64,000 nucleotides of DNA from PHAA01 sp040217755 (GTDB lineage Bacteria > Bacillota > Syntrophomonadia > Syntrophomonadales > Syntrophomonadaceae). This document shows positions 25,576 through 35,248 of the stretch, in pieces (position 1 is the first letter of the stretch; every line of letters begins with the position of its first letter). The stretch lies in contig JBEHWJ010000001.1 in assembly GCA_040217755.1 (NCBI GenBank), forward strand, positions 62,001-126,000. Direction: 5' to 3'. The notes beneath the pieces were generated by a model. That model was not told where the DNA came from. It did not search any database and was given only the letters and a program-made list of their open reading frames with translations. The translations under genes and the position numbers were made by a program.

Positions 25576-27381
25576 ATGTTGAACGGCATGACTTTGGGTG
25601 GACGCTACGAACTGTTGGACGTCGTCGGGGAAGGCGGGATGTCCATAGTTTACAAAGCCAGAGACAATATACTGGATCGGATTGTAGCGGTAAAGATACT
25701 TAAGGATGAATTTGCCAAGGACCAGGGATTCGTGGAGAAATTCAGGTCGGAAGCCCTGTCGGTCGCACGCATCTCCCATCCCAACATCGTCAATATATTC
25801 GATGTAGGGGTTCAAGACAGTACTCATTACATAGTGATGGAGTATGTGGATGGTCAGACCCTCAAACACCTGATCCGTGAGGAAGGGCCCCTTCCAGTGG
25901 AAAAGGCGCTCGATATCGCCATAATGGTATGTGACGGGGTTCATCACGCTCATGAAAAAGGCATAATTCATCGTGATATCAAACCCCACAATATACTTAT
26001 CACTGAGCAGGGCATGGTCAAGGTGGCTGATTTCGGGATAGCCCAGGCGGTCAGCGCCGGAACTATAACCTATGGCAATAATATAGTGGGTTCGGTGCAC
26101 TATTTTTCGCCGGAACAGGCCAAAGGGGAACCGATCAACCGTACCACCGACATTTATTCCATCGGATGCATCGTTTTTGAGATGGTTACCGGCAAAGTCC
26201 CGTTCAATGCCGATAGTCCCATCACCATAGCCCTGCGGCATATCAATGAAGAGCCGCCTTCGCCCCGGGCCACCAACTCCGATGTACCACCAGCCCTGGA
26301 GACAATAATCCATAAGGCGATGGCCAAACAACCAGGGCAGAGGTACCAGACCGCTAACGAGATGCGCAACGCCCTGCTTAAAGTCCAACAGGCCAGAAGC
26401 GGGGTTTTGGCTGGCGGCAAGGAGGATGCAGTGAAGACGAAGAAAAAGATGAAACCGATGGGCAAGGGCATCATCGCTATCGCTGTCCTGGGATTCCTAT
26501 CCGGGATTTTTTGGATGCTGGGCGGCAATCTCTTTGGCGGCGCCGAAGTGGCGGTGCCCAATATAGTCGGCATGGATATAAACCAAGCAGACCAGGAGCT
26601 TCGCAAACTGGGCTTGATTTTGAAAGTAATTGCCCATGAAAACAATGATCAGGTAGCTCCCGATTGTATCATCACCCAGGACCCTGGCCCGGGGCGGAAG
26701 GTCAAGGCGGGGCGGGAGATAGAGGTGAAAGTCAGTGAGGGAGTTCAACAGGTCAAAGTACCGAATATAACCGGGGTTACCGTCAGCGATGCCACCACCC
26801 GGCTGTCCAATAAAGGTTTGAACCTCGGCACCCTCGACAATGTCTGGAACGAAAAATACGCCGAAGGGGTAGTGGTATCCCAAAATCCGCTTGCCGATAC
26901 TACCGTGAGTGCCGGCACCAAAGTCAACCTGGAGGTCAGCAAGGGCAAACAGCCGCCCCGGACGGCCGTACCTGATGTGAAGGGACTGACCGTGGCGGAG
27001 GCTACCGCCAAACTGCAAGCCGCCAAGATGGATGTGGGGACGGTGACCCGCTCGGCCAGCACCAATTACTTCGCGGAACAGGTCGCGTCGCAGGATCCGG
27101 CCGCCGGCGGCCAGATAGAGGAAGGCACCAAGATCAACCTGGTGATCAGCACCGGTCCCGGCCCCACTGCCAAGACCCGCCGGCTGGAATTCGGGCTTCC
27201 CAACGGTAATAAGACGTACCGGGTGGTCATAAACGTCACCGATGTGCAGGGGAACCGGAAGGTTTACGACGAAAGACGCCGGGCGGGGGAGACGGTCACC
27301 GTGGGCATAACCTATTATGGTACTGGAACTGCCGAGGTTCTCCTGGACGGAACCCATTTCAGTTCCTACAACTTGCAATAA
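25576..27381 (+). CDS. prkC: PASTA-domain Ser/Thr kinase PrkC
   Basis: A 601-residue membrane kinase. The kinase domain (about 10-270) has the glycine loop GEGGMSIVY, catalytic Lys in VAVKILK, HRDIKPHN with the catalytic Asp, and DFGIAQ. A basic juxtamembrane stretch (KTKKKMKPMGK) leads into one membrane helix at about 297-317. Outside are three PASTA domains, at about 325-391, 392-461 and 463-532, each beginning VPN or VPD and ending in a VxVSxG-like strand, which sense muropeptides or lipid II. A further 70-residue C-terminal domain follows. PrkC controls germination, growth and wall metabolism. Confidence 0.95.
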   Translation: MLNGMTLGGRYELLDVVGEGGMSIVYKARDNILDRIVAVKILKDEFAKDQGFVEKFRSEALSVARISHPNIVNIFDVGVQDSTHYIVMEYVDGQTLKHLIREEGPLPVEKALDIAIMVCDGVHHAHEKGIIHRDIKPHNILITEQGMVKVADFGIAQAVSAGTITYGNNIVGSVHYFSPEQAKGEPINRTTDIYSIGCIVFEMVTGKVPFNADSPITIALRHINEEPPSPRATNSDVPPALETIIHKAMAKQPGQRYQTANEMRNALLKVQQARSGVLAGGKEDAVKTKKKMKPMGKGIIAIAVLGFLSGIFWMLGGNLFGGAEVAVPNIVGMDINQADQELRKLGLILKVIAHENNDQVAPDCIITQDPGPGRKVKAGREIEVKVSEGVQQVKVPNITGVTVSDATTRLSNKGLNLGTLDNVWNEKYAEGVVVSQNPLADTTVSAGTKVNLEVSKGKQPPRTAVPDVKGLTVAEATAKLQAAKMDVGTVTRSASTNYFAEQVASQDPAAGGQIEEGTKINLVISTGPGPTAKTRRLEFGLPNGNKTYRVVINVTDVQGNRKVYDERRRAGETVTVGITYYGTGTAEVLLDGTHFSSYNLQ

Positions 27382-27408
27382 TGGTCCTAGCGGGTTAAAG
27401 GAGCGGTT

Positions 27409-28287
27409 ATGATCCCGGAACAACTGGAGGGCCTGGTTATAAAAAACTACAGCGGTTTTTACTACGTACAGGATGACACCGGTACTGTACACGCTTGTAA
27501 AGTGAGGGGCAAAGTCCGGGAAAAACTGCTCAGCGGCGACCGGGTGGTTTTTACCCCCTTGGAATTGGGACAAGGGGTTTTGGAAAGAGTGCTTCCCAGG
27601 AAAAACGAACTTTCTCGCCCCCGGGTAGCCAATATCAGCCGGGTGTTGATAGTTATGGCCTACAACCAGCCCAGACCCGACTTGAGTCTGTTGGACCGCT
27701 TGCTTTTCCTGGCCGAGTACAATAGAATCGTTCCTTATATCATACTGAACAAGTGTGACCTGGAGGGTCATGAATCGGTTGAAGAAATATTGCGGTATTA
27801 TCCGCGCGTATATAAGGTTATCCGGACCTCAGCCCGGCAGGACATAGGTATCGGGGAGCTGGCCGAGGCCATCGCCGGGGAGATAGCGGTGTTTGCAGGT
27901 CCCTCGGGAGTGGGCAAGTCCCGGCTGCTGCAAAGACTCACCGGCCAGAGCGCAGTGCGGACCGGCTCGGTAAGCGCCAAAATCGGCCGGGGCAAACATA
28001 CCACCCGCCATGTCGAACTTTATCCTTTGCCCCAGGGAGGGTGGATCGTTGACACCCCCGGCTTTAGTGTACTGGACCTGCCGGCCATCCGACGGGAAGA
28101 ATTGACCCGCTATTTTCCTGATTTCACCGTTTACAGTGAGGCCTGCCGTTTCGGTGACTGCATCCATTATCGGGAGAGGGACTGCGGGGTCAAAACCGCT
28201 TTGGAAAACAACCAGGTGCTGCCATCCCGCTACAAAAACTATCTGGCCATGCTGGCGGAAATCATAGATAAGGAGACGATTTACTAG
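27409..28287 (+). CDS. rsgA: Ribosome small-subunit GTPase RsgA
   Basis: A 292-residue circularly permuted GTPase that assists late 30S assembly. Order: OB domain (1-65), G4 NKCDLEGH near 116, G1 P-loop FAGPSGVGKSRLL near 163, G3 VDTPGFS near 212, then the zinc knuckle CRFGDCIHYRERDC near 245. Sits in the order prkC-rsgA-rpe, conserved across Firmicutes. The ribosome-binding site AAAGGAG precedes the ATG. Confidence 0.95.
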   Translation: MIPEQLEGLVIKNYSGFYYVQDDTGTVHACKVRGKVREKLLSGDRVVFTPLELGQGVLERVLPRKNELSRPRVANISRVLIVMAYNQPRPDLSLLDRLLFLAEYNRIVPYIILNKCDLEGHESVEEILRYYPRVYKVIRTSARQDIGIGELAEAIAGEIAVFAGPSGVGKSRLLQRLTGQSAVRTGSVSAKIGRGKHTTRHVELYPLPQGGWIVDTPGFSVLDLPAIRREELTRYFPDFTVYSEACRFGDCIHYRERDCGVKTALENNQVLPSRYKNYLAMLAEIIDKETIY

Positions 28288-28940
28288 TGGTTTTGATCGC
28301 ACCGTCGATATTGTCAGCCAATTTTGCCCGCCTGGCTGAAGACATCCAAAGGGTAGAGCGGGCCGGAGCCGACTGGCTGCATGTAGACGTCATGGATGGT
28401 CATTTCGTTCCCAACCTGACCATAGGTCAGCTGGTAGTAAAGGATATCAAAAAAGAAACCGGGCTGCTGCTGGATGTGCATCTAATGGTAGAAAAACCAG
28501 AGAACCTGATACCGGCTTTTATCACCGCCGGGGCCGATCTGATTACGGTGCATGCGGAAACCTGTCCCCATCTGAACCGCACCCTGGCCATGATAAAGGA
28601 GGCCGGGCTGCAGGCGGGCGTAGCCCTCAATCCATCGACACCCGTGATCATGGTGGAGAATGTGATCGGCGAAGTCGACCTGGTCCTGGCCATGACCGTC
28701 AACCCGGGATTCGGGGGACAGAAATTTATCGATTCGGTGCTGGCCAAGATCGGCGCTTTGCGGACGATGATCGTGAGCTCCGGTTCCGCGGCTCACCTGC
28801 AGGTTGACGGCGGCATCAACGTCGAAACCGGCAAGCTGGTGGTCAGTCGCGGCGCCGATGTACTGGTGGCCGGCTCCTTTATTTTCGGTGCCGCCGACGT
28901 TGAGAAAGCGGTACGGGATTTGAAAAACATCGCCGATTAA
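28287..28940 (+). CDS. rpe: Ribulose-5-phosphate 3-epimerase
   Basis: The 217-residue TIM-barrel enzyme interconverts ribulose-5-P and xylulose-5-P in the pentose phosphate pathway. Motifs: APSILSANFARL at the N-terminus, WLHVDVMDGHFVPN near residue 31 with metal-binding residues, LDVHLMV near 62, TVNPGFGGQKFI near 137 and VDGGIN near 171. It starts with GTG overlapping the last base of the rsgA stop codon, with an AAGGAGACG site inside rsgA, so translation is probably coupled. Confidence 0.96.
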   Translation: MVLIAPSILSANFARLAEDIQRVERAGADWLHVDVMDGHFVPNLTIGQLVVKDIKKETGLLLDVHLMVEKPENLIPAFITAGADLITVHAETCPHLNRTLAMIKEAGLQAGVALNPSTPVIMVENVIGEVDLVLAMTVNPGFGGQKFIDSVLAKIGALRTMIVSSGSAAHLQVDGGINVETGKLVVSRGADVLVAGSFIFGAADVEKAVRDLKNIAD

Positions 28941-28980
28941 ACAAGGCCTCGTTCGATACACGATAGAAAAAGGAATATAG

Positions 28981-30315
28981 ATGATGCAAGACCCCCAGGT
29001 TAATTTTCACATCGAAACCTACGGTTGCCAGATGAATGTCCGCGATTCTGAAATTATAGCCGGCCTGATGGAAAGGCAGGGCCATATCGAGCAATCCCGG
29101 GCCGACCAGGCAGATATAATCATCTTCAACACCTGCAGCGTCAGGCATTCGGCCGAGAATAAGGTATACGGCAAATTAGGCGAATATATCAGACTGAAAC
29201 GGCACAATCCGGAATTGATAGTCGCTTTCGGCGGTTGCATGGCCCAGTTACCGGAGGTGGTGGAGAAAGTCAAACGCCTTGGGGTGGATGTGGTCTTCGG
29301 GACCCACAACCTTCACGAGTTGCCCCATTTGATCGATGAGTACCGCCAGCACCGCCATAAAATAGTGCGGGTCTGGCCGGGCCACGGCGGCGTGATCGAG
29401 GACCTTCCTTCCCATCGCAAGGAAGGCATCGGTGCTTTTGTCAACATCATGTACGGTTGCAACAACTTCTGCAGTTATTGCATCGTCCCCTATACCAGAG
29501 GCCGGGAGAGAAGCCGCCATCCCCAGGATATAATCCGCGAGGTCGAGCAGCTGGCCGGGCAGGGATTCAAAGAAGTAACCTTTTTAGGCCAGAACGTCAA
29601 TTCCTATGGCCAGGGATTGCCGGACCGGTGCAATTTTGCCGATCTATTAAGGTTGGCCGATCAAATCAAAGGAATCGCCCGGATACGTTTCACCACTTCA
29701 CATCCCAAGGATATGTCGGAGGAATTGATCGAGGCCATAGCCGGGGGAGACAAGATCTGCGAGCATATCCATGTTCCTTTGCAGGCAGGCAGCGACCATG
29801 TATTGAAACTTATGAACCGCGGTTATACCCACCAGCATTACCTGCAATTGGTACGGAAGATGAGAGAACGCATTCCCGGGGTGGCCATCACCTCAGACTT
29901 GATCGTAGGTTTTCCCGGGGAAACCGAGGAGGATTTCCGGGCCACCCTGGATATGGTAAAGCAGGTTCGATTTGATGCGGCCTTCACATTTCTGTATTCA
30001 ATCCGTTCCGGAACCAGAGCGGCCACCATGCCGGGACAGGTAGACCCCGCCACTAAAAAAGACCGCCTGCTGCGTCTGAATGAGTTGCAGTACCGCATCG
30101 CCCTGGAACTGAACCGCTCTTTGGAGGGCAGCGTGGAGGAAGTGCTGGTGGAAGGACCCAGCAAGACCAATCCCAGCAAGTTGACCGGCAGGACCAGAAG
30201 CAACCGTATAGTCATATTTAAAGGGCCGGAACGATTGACCGGCCGGCTGGTCAACGTCAGGATCACCACCGGCAAGACCTTCTCCCTGTTTGGCCAACTT
30301 GAGGAAGCAAATTAG
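28981..30315 (+). CDS. miaB: tRNA-2-methylthio-N6-dimethylallyladenosine synthase MiaB
   Basis: A 444-residue methylthiotransferase with two [4Fe-4S] clusters. The N-terminal UPF0004 domain carries three Cys: ETYGCQMN near residue 16, NTCSVRH near 52 and GGCMAQ near 86. The radical-SAM motif is MYGCNNFCSYCIVPYTRGRE near 158. A C-terminal TRAM domain starts near 375. It acts on A37 after MiaA, encoded further along in this window. It opens the run miaB-ricA-mutS-mutL, as in B. subtilis. Confidence 0.95.
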   Translation: MMQDPQVNFHIETYGCQMNVRDSEIIAGLMERQGHIEQSRADQADIIIFNTCSVRHSAENKVYGKLGEYIRLKRHNPELIVAFGGCMAQLPEVVEKVKRLGVDVVFGTHNLHELPHLIDEYRQHRHKIVRVWPGHGGVIEDLPSHRKEGIGAFVNIMYGCNNFCSYCIVPYTRGRERSRHPQDIIREVEQLAGQGFKEVTFLGQNVNSYGQGLPDRCNFADLLRLADQIKGIARIRFTTSHPKDMSEELIEAIAGGDKICEHIHVPLQAGSDHVLKLMNRGYTHQHYLQLVRKMRERIPGVAITSDLIVGFPGETEEDFRATLDMVKQVRFDAAFTFLYSIRSGTRAATMPGQVDPATKKDRLLRLNELQYRIALELNRSLEGSVEEVLVEGPSKTNPSKLTGRTRSNRIVIFKGPERLTGRLVNVRITTGKTFSLFGQLEEAN

Positions 30316-30332
30316 AAATACGGAGGTATATC

Positions 30333-30713
30333 ATGTCCACAGACAAGATCATTCAGATAGCCATGGAATTGGGCAACGCTATAGCCCTTTCCGAGCAGGT
30401 CCAAGCCCTCAGGGGAACCCAGACGCAGGTATTGGATGACCCACAGGCGTCCCAACTGCTGGGGACATACCAGGAAGCCCGGGCCCAATTGGAAAACAAG
30501 CTGCGGGATGGGCTGCAGATAGTCCCAGCTGAAGAAGAACGGCTGGAAACACTCCATGAGCAGCTGAACAGTCATCCCTTAATCCAGGAATTGATGACCG
30601 CCCAAGAGGGATTCAACAACCTGATGGAAAGCGTGTTTTTTATTATCAACCAGGCGGTGTCAGGTGAATGCAGCAGTGATTGCAGCACCTGCGGCGGCAG
30701 CTGTTCCCATTAA
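30333..30713 (+). CDS. ricA: YlbF/YmcA family protein (RicA by position)
   Basis: The 126-residue helical protein belongs to the YlbF/YmcA family. In B. subtilis RicA (YmcA), RicF (YlbF) and RicT form an iron-sulfur-containing complex that promotes RNase Y processing and influences competence, biofilm and sporulation. The position between miaB and mutS is that of ricA. The C-terminus ends in a Cys cluster, ECSSDCSTCGGSCSH, with four Cys in the last 15 residues, consistent with the cluster ligands known in Ric proteins. GGAGG ribosome-binding site before the ATG. Confidence 0.85.
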   Translation: MSTDKIIQIAMELGNAIALSEQVQALRGTQTQVLDDPQASQLLGTYQEARAQLENKLRDGLQIVPAEEERLETLHEQLNSHPLIQELMTAQEGFNNLMESVFFIINQAVSGECSSDCSTCGGSCSH

Positions 30714-30800
30714 GGGGGCAGGAATCATCTGATCCATCCCCTTATATGTGCCATCGGTTACAATAGTCAGAGCCAGCCGACCACCGACTGGCTGTGGCGG

Positions 30801-30846
30801 AGCCCGTGAAGGAAGCGTACGCTGGTACCTTGTTGACGGGCTTTTT
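30801..30846 (+). terminator. Large rho-independent terminator after ricA
   Basis: AGCCCGT (30801-30807) pairs with ACGGGCT (30836-30842), followed by a T run; inside, AAGG/CCTT and a self-complementary AGCGTACGCT extend the hairpin. A smaller hairpin (CAGCC/GGCTG near 30775-30795) precedes it. It falls in the 256-base gap between ricA and mutS, where no gene is seen. Confidence 0.7.
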
Positions 30847-30969
30847 CGATAAGGGATGGAGCCGGACGTTCCGGACAGGGAGCCGGCCCAAATCAGGATA
30901 AGCACTGCCCGGTTAGGGCGGGGTGGTAGTATCCAGTAGTAAGCTCAGGTTTTCGGGGAGGGAAGGATA

Positions 30970-33552
30970 TTGGCGGGCTACACGCCTATGATCGAACAAT
31001 ATTTGCTGACCAAGCGGGAGTACCCTGAAGAGATCCTCTTTTTCCGGCTGGGGGATTTTTACGAGATGTTTTTCGAAGATGCCCGTATCGCCTCGCGGGA
31101 ATTGGATATAGTCCTGACCGCCCGCGAGGGAGGGGATGCCGATAAGATCCCCATGTGCGGGGTGCCCCATCATGCCGCCAACAACTATATAGCCCGTCTC
31201 ATCGGTAAAGGATACCGGGTTGCCATCTGTGACCAGGTCGAGAATCCCAAGCATTCAGTGGGCATCGTCAAACGGGAGGTAACCCGGGTGATAACCCCGG
31301 GCACGGTCATCGATGATGCCATGCTGGATGAAGGCCGCAACAACTACCTGGCCGCTATTGTCGATGAAGAACAGGCTATCGGACTGGCTGCGGTCGATAT
31401 CTCCACCGGTACCTTCGTGGTTACGGAACTCCGGGGTCCTGACCGTTTCGTCACCCTGGAGAGCGAATTGCAGCGGCTGGCTCCGGCTGAATGCCTGGTG
31501 CCGGCCGGCAGCAGCATGGATTCACTGTGGCAGGATGACTTCGCCCGCCCGGGAATGCTCCTTTCCCGCATCCAGGATGGTCTGCCCGGCCTGGATACAG
31601 CCCGCCGCTCGATTTTGGAACATTTCGGGGCGGTCTCCCTGGACGGTTTCGGCATCCAGCATTTTACCGCCGGGGTGCAGGCGGCGGCGGCCATACTTGC
31701 TTTTATCAACCGCACCCAAAAAAGTCATCTGAGTCAGATCAACTCCTTGACCGCTTATGAGAACAGCATGTTTTTGGAGATCGATTCCTCTTCCCAGCGC
31801 AACCTTGAGCTAACCGCTACTCTTTATGACAATAAAAAGGAAGGCAGCCTGCTGGGCATCCTGGACTATTGCTGCACCTCGATGGGCAAACGGACCCTGC
31901 GCCGATGGCTGGAACGGCCCCTTAAGGACATCGATGCCATAAACGGACGCCTGGATGCCGTTGGGGAACTGGTCGACCAATTGACCATGCGCCAGGATTG
32001 CCGTTCCACGCTGCAGAGAATCAACGACCTGGAGCGCCTGGCCGGCAAGATGGGCAGCGGAAACGCCCTGCCCCGGGACCTGGCAGCCCTGAAAACATCC
32101 CTGGGGGTGCTGCCGCAACTCAAAAACCACCTGGCTGCAGCAGTCAGTGATCACCTTAAATCTATAGCCGCCATGGATCCTTTGGGCGAGGTCTTCCACC
32201 TGATCGACATCAGTATCAACGAAGAAGCTCCGCCTGGTATCAAAGAAGGGGGCATCATTAAACCCGGTTACAGCCCTGAAGTGGATCAACTGAAGGAACT
32301 GGCCTCGCAGGGCAAGACCTGGCTGGTCGCTTTCGAAAACCGGGAAAGAGAACGGACCGCCATCCGTTCGCTCAAGGTAGGTTTCAACCGGGTATTCGGC
32401 TACTATATAGAGGTCAGCAAAGCCAACCTCAATCTGGTCCCTTCGGATTACATCCGCAAGCAAACCCTGGTCAATGCCGAACGCTATATAAGTCTTGAAT
32501 TGAAGGAGCAGGAAGAGAAGATCCTCGGCGCCCGCGAACGGCTCCACGAGCTGGAATACGAGCTGTTCATCGATATCTGCGAACAGCTTAAACCATACAT
32601 ACCGGGGCTGCAGAAATGCGCCGCTGCGGTGGCGAGCCTCGACGTCCTGCAGTCGCTGGCCCAGACCGCTTATATGAATGATTACGTCCGCCCGGTACTG
32701 AGCCGCGACGGGGTAATCGATATAAGGGCGGGCCGCCACCCGGTGGTGGAAAAGTCCCTGGCCATCACCCGTTTCGTCCCCAATGATATTGAACTGGACC
32801 CTGACAAAGCCCGGTTTGGGATCATAACCGGCCCCAATATGGGGGGCAAGAGCACCTACCTCCGTCAGACCGCCCTGCTGGTGATAATGGCCCAGATGGG
32901 CAGTTTCGTACCGGCCGATGCGGCCCACATCGGGCTGGTCGACCGCATCTTTACCCGGGTGGGGGCCTCCGACGACCTTTCAGCCGGGCGCAGTACCTTC
33001 ATGGTGGAGATGCTGGAGCTGGCCCGTATCATAAACAGCGCCAGCCGCGACAGTCTGGTTATCCTGGATGAGATCGGGCGGGGCACCAGCACCTATGATG
33101 GACTCAGCATCGCCCAGGCGGCCAGCGAGTACATCCATGACCATATCAAGACCAAGACCTTGTTTGCCACCCATTATCATGAGTTGACCGCCCTGGCCGA
33201 TGAGCGCCCGGGAGTGGTCAACCTGTCGGTGTCGGTGCTGGAATCGGGTGATACGGTAACTTTTCTTAAAAAGGTGTTGCCCGGTCGGGCTGATAAGAGT
33301 TATGGTATCCATGTCGCCAAATTGGCGGGCATACCACCCAAAATCATCAACCGGGCTTATGAGATCCTGCACGGATTGGAAAAGGAGCGTACTGCCCCCA
33401 AGCGGGCAGCCCAACAGCTTACCCTGTTCGATTCCGCCGGCAGTCCGATCCTGGAAGAGCTGGAGTGTGTGAAAATAGATGATATCAGTCCCCGCGACGC
33501 GTTGACCCTGCTGTACCGCTGGCAGGATCAGCTCAAGCAGGAGCGCAATTAA
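30970..33552 (+). CDS. mutS: DNA mismatch repair protein MutS
   Basis: An 860-residue MutS. The mismatch-recognition Phe-x-Glu is in GDFYEMF near residue 30. Connector, core and clamp follow. The ATPase domain has Walker A GPNMGGKSTYL near 620, Walker B VILDEIGRGTSTYDG near 697 and ATHYHELT near 730; the helix-turn-helix dimerisation region is at about 770-800. TTG start behind GGGAGGGAAGG. It binds mismatches and recruits MutL, encoded 3 kb downstream rather than immediately adjacent. Confidence 0.96.
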   Translation: MAGYTPMIEQYLLTKREYPEEILFFRLGDFYEMFFEDARIASRELDIVLTAREGGDADKIPMCGVPHHAANNYIARLIGKGYRVAICDQVENPKHSVGIVKREVTRVITPGTVIDDAMLDEGRNNYLAAIVDEEQAIGLAAVDISTGTFVVTELRGPDRFVTLESELQRLAPAECLVPAGSSMDSLWQDDFARPGMLLSRIQDGLPGLDTARRSILEHFGAVSLDGFGIQHFTAGVQAAAAILAFINRTQKSHLSQINSLTAYENSMFLEIDSSSQRNLELTATLYDNKKEGSLLGILDYCCTSMGKRTLRRWLERPLKDIDAINGRLDAVGELVDQLTMRQDCRSTLQRINDLERLAGKMGSGNALPRDLAALKTSLGVLPQLKNHLAAAVSDHLKSIAAMDPLGEVFHLIDISINEEAPPGIKEGGIIKPGYSPEVDQLKELASQGKTWLVAFENRERERTAIRSLKVGFNRVFGYYIEVSKANLNLVPSDYIRKQTLVNAERYISLELKEQEEKILGARERLHELEYELFIDICEQLKPYIPGLQKCAAAVASLDVLQSLAQTAYMNDYVRPVLSRDGVIDIRAGRHPVVEKSLAITRFVPNDIELDPDKARFGIITGPNMGGKSTYLRQTALLVIMAQMGSFVPADAAHIGLVDRIFTRVGASDDLSAGRSTFMVEMLELARIINSASRDSLVILDEIGRGTSTYDGLSIAQAASEYIHDHIKTKTLFATHYHELTALADERPGVVNLSVSVLESGDTVTFLKKVLPGRADKSYGIHVAKLAGIPPKIINRAYEILHGLEKERTAPKRAAQQLTLFDSAGSPILEELECVKIDDISPRDALTLLYRWQDQLKQERN

Positions 33553-33565
33553 GGAGGTGCGACCA

Positions 33566-35248
33566 ATGTTGATCGGTATCGATGTAGGCGGGACGTTTAC
33601 CGACGGGGTGCTGTTGTCCGGCACCAAGGTAGCCGCCACCGTTAAACAGCCTACCAATAATGCGGATTTGAAGGGAACCATAATGGAGGTGCTGGACCGC
33701 CTGATGACAGGACAGGACGGCAACAAGGTCAAGCGGGTGGTTTTGAGTACCACCCTGGTCACCAATATGCTGGCCACCGGCAATTTGCCGGGCACAGCGT
33801 TGCTGCTGCTGCCCGGACCAGGCCTGCCCCTGGACGCATATCGGCTTTTCCCGGATACCCTTTTCCTGCCGGGCAGCATCGACTTCCGGGGCCGGGTGAC
33901 CGAACCGCTGGTGCCGGCCGAAGTTGAATCGGCCGCTGACCAGATCGCTGCCCGTGGTATCGAGAAGGTAGCCATCGTATCGAAATTTTCCAACCGCAAC
34001 AGTGAACTGGAAAGGCAAGCCCGGGATATAATCAGCCGCAAATACCCTCACCTGGAAATAGCCCTGGGCAGCGATATCGCCGGCCAGTTAAACTTCCGGC
34101 GACGCCTGGTGACCACCTACTACTCGGTTATGACCCAGGCGGTATGGCAAGGCTTTATCGGGGAGATCGCCGCCGCCCTCATGGCCCGCGGAATCATGGC
34201 GGAGGTGGATATTTTGAAGGCGGATGGCGGGACCATGTCCCTGGCACTTTCCGGCGCCCGCCCCTGTGAAACGGTCTTTTCCGGGCCGGCAGCCAGCACC
34301 ATGGGAGCAGTAGCCCTCACATCCAACCCCCATAATTCGGTTATCATCGACATCGGCGGCACCACCTCGGATATCTCGCTGCTGATCGACGGTGAACCTC
34401 TTCATGCTTCCAAGGGAGCCAAGATCCAGGGACATTATACCCATATCAAGGCCTTTTCAGTATGCTCGCTGCCTCTCGGGGGGGATAGCCCCCTCACCAT
34501 CGACAAGGGGAGCATAAGGGCGGAGATGACCAGGCGGGGCAACGCCGCTTGTTTCGGAGGTGCCGAACCTACCGTAACCGATGCCTTCAATTATCTGTAT
34601 GGATTGCGGATAGGTGATCCCGATTTATCACAGCAGGCTCTGGCAGCCCTGTCCGACCAGGCGGGGATGGATTTAAAGGATGTGTGCCTCCAAGCGGAGA
34701 CCATCGTTATCGGCCAGCTGCAGGAAGCCATCACCGGCATGTTCCGGGAATGGGAGGAAGAGCCGGCCTACCGGGTCTGGGAGGTGGTCCATGGGCGCAA
34801 GTTTGACTTTCAAGAGATCGTCGGCATCGGGGCCGCATCCGCCGCCATCATCCCGGCACTGGCCCGCACCATGCAGGTGGGATACACCATCCCCGACTTC
34901 GCCCCAGTAGCCAACGCCCTGGGGGCATGTGTGGCCCGGCCCACTTTGACGGTAAAAATCCACATCGATACCCAGAACGGCTATTGGGTCATGGACCAGG
35001 AGGGCCGGGGAGGAGAAGTGAAGACCGGGCGCGATATGCAGATGACGGAGGCCCTCGAACTGGCCCGCCGTAATTTGCAGCAACTGGCCCTGGACCGCCA
35101 CATGCAGGATTATGCCGATGAAGCGGAAGTCTTCCTGCAGGAACAGTTCAACGTGATCAGGGGGTGGAGCACCTCCGGCAAGATATTCGATGTCGGGGTA
35201 CAGATCCCACCCGGATTGATTAAGGAGTACCAGGGGGTGAGCAAATGA
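33566..35248 (+). CDS. Hydantoinase/oxoprolinase-family protein (HyuA-like)
   Basis: A 560-residue protein of the hydantoinase A/oxoprolinase family, ATP-dependent hydrolases of cyclic amides or related carboxylases. The ASKHA-type phosphate loop is IGIDVGGTFTDGVL at residues 3-16; a second nucleotide-binding segment, IIDIGGTTSDISLLIDGEP, lies near 260, and LGGDSPLT near 306. It is shorter than typical HyuA proteins and no HyuB partner is nearby. An in-frame GTG at 33557 lies within the AAGGAGG ribosome-binding site, so ATG 33566 is the start. It is embedded between mutS and mutL and coupled to the next gene by an ATGA overlap. Substrate unknown. Confidence 0.85.
   Translation: MLIGIDVGGTFTDGVLLSGTKVAATVKQPTNNADLKGTIMEVLDRLMTGQDGNKVKRVVLSTTLVTNMLATGNLPGTALLLLPGPGLPLDAYRLFPDTLFLPGSIDFRGRVTEPLVPAEVESAADQIAARGIEKVAIVSKFSNRNSELERQARDIISRKYPHLEIALGSDIAGQLNFRRRLVTTYYSVMTQAVWQGFIGEIAAALMARGIMAEVDILKADGGTMSLALSGARPCETVFSGPAASTMGAVALTSNPHNSVIIDIGGTTSDISLLIDGEPLHASKGAKIQGHYTHIKAFSVCSLPLGGDSPLTIDKGSIRAEMTRRGNAACFGGAEPTVTDAFNYLYGLRIGDPDLSQQALAALSDQAGMDLKDVCLQAETIVIGQLQEAITGMFREWEEEPAYRVWEVVHGRKFDFQEIVGIGAASAAIIPALARTMQVGYTIPDFAPVANALGACVARPTLTVKIHIDTQNGYWVMDQEGRGGEVKTGRDMQMTEALELARRNLQQLALDRHMQDYADEAEVFLQEQFNVIRGWSTSGKIFDVGVQIPPGLIKEYQGVSK

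Noticed and set aside
30714..30969. Minus-strand frame of 81 codons between ricA and mutS
   Set aside because: It overlaps the terminator hairpins and the ricA 3' end, has no ribosome-binding site and low-complexity Ala/Pro composition.
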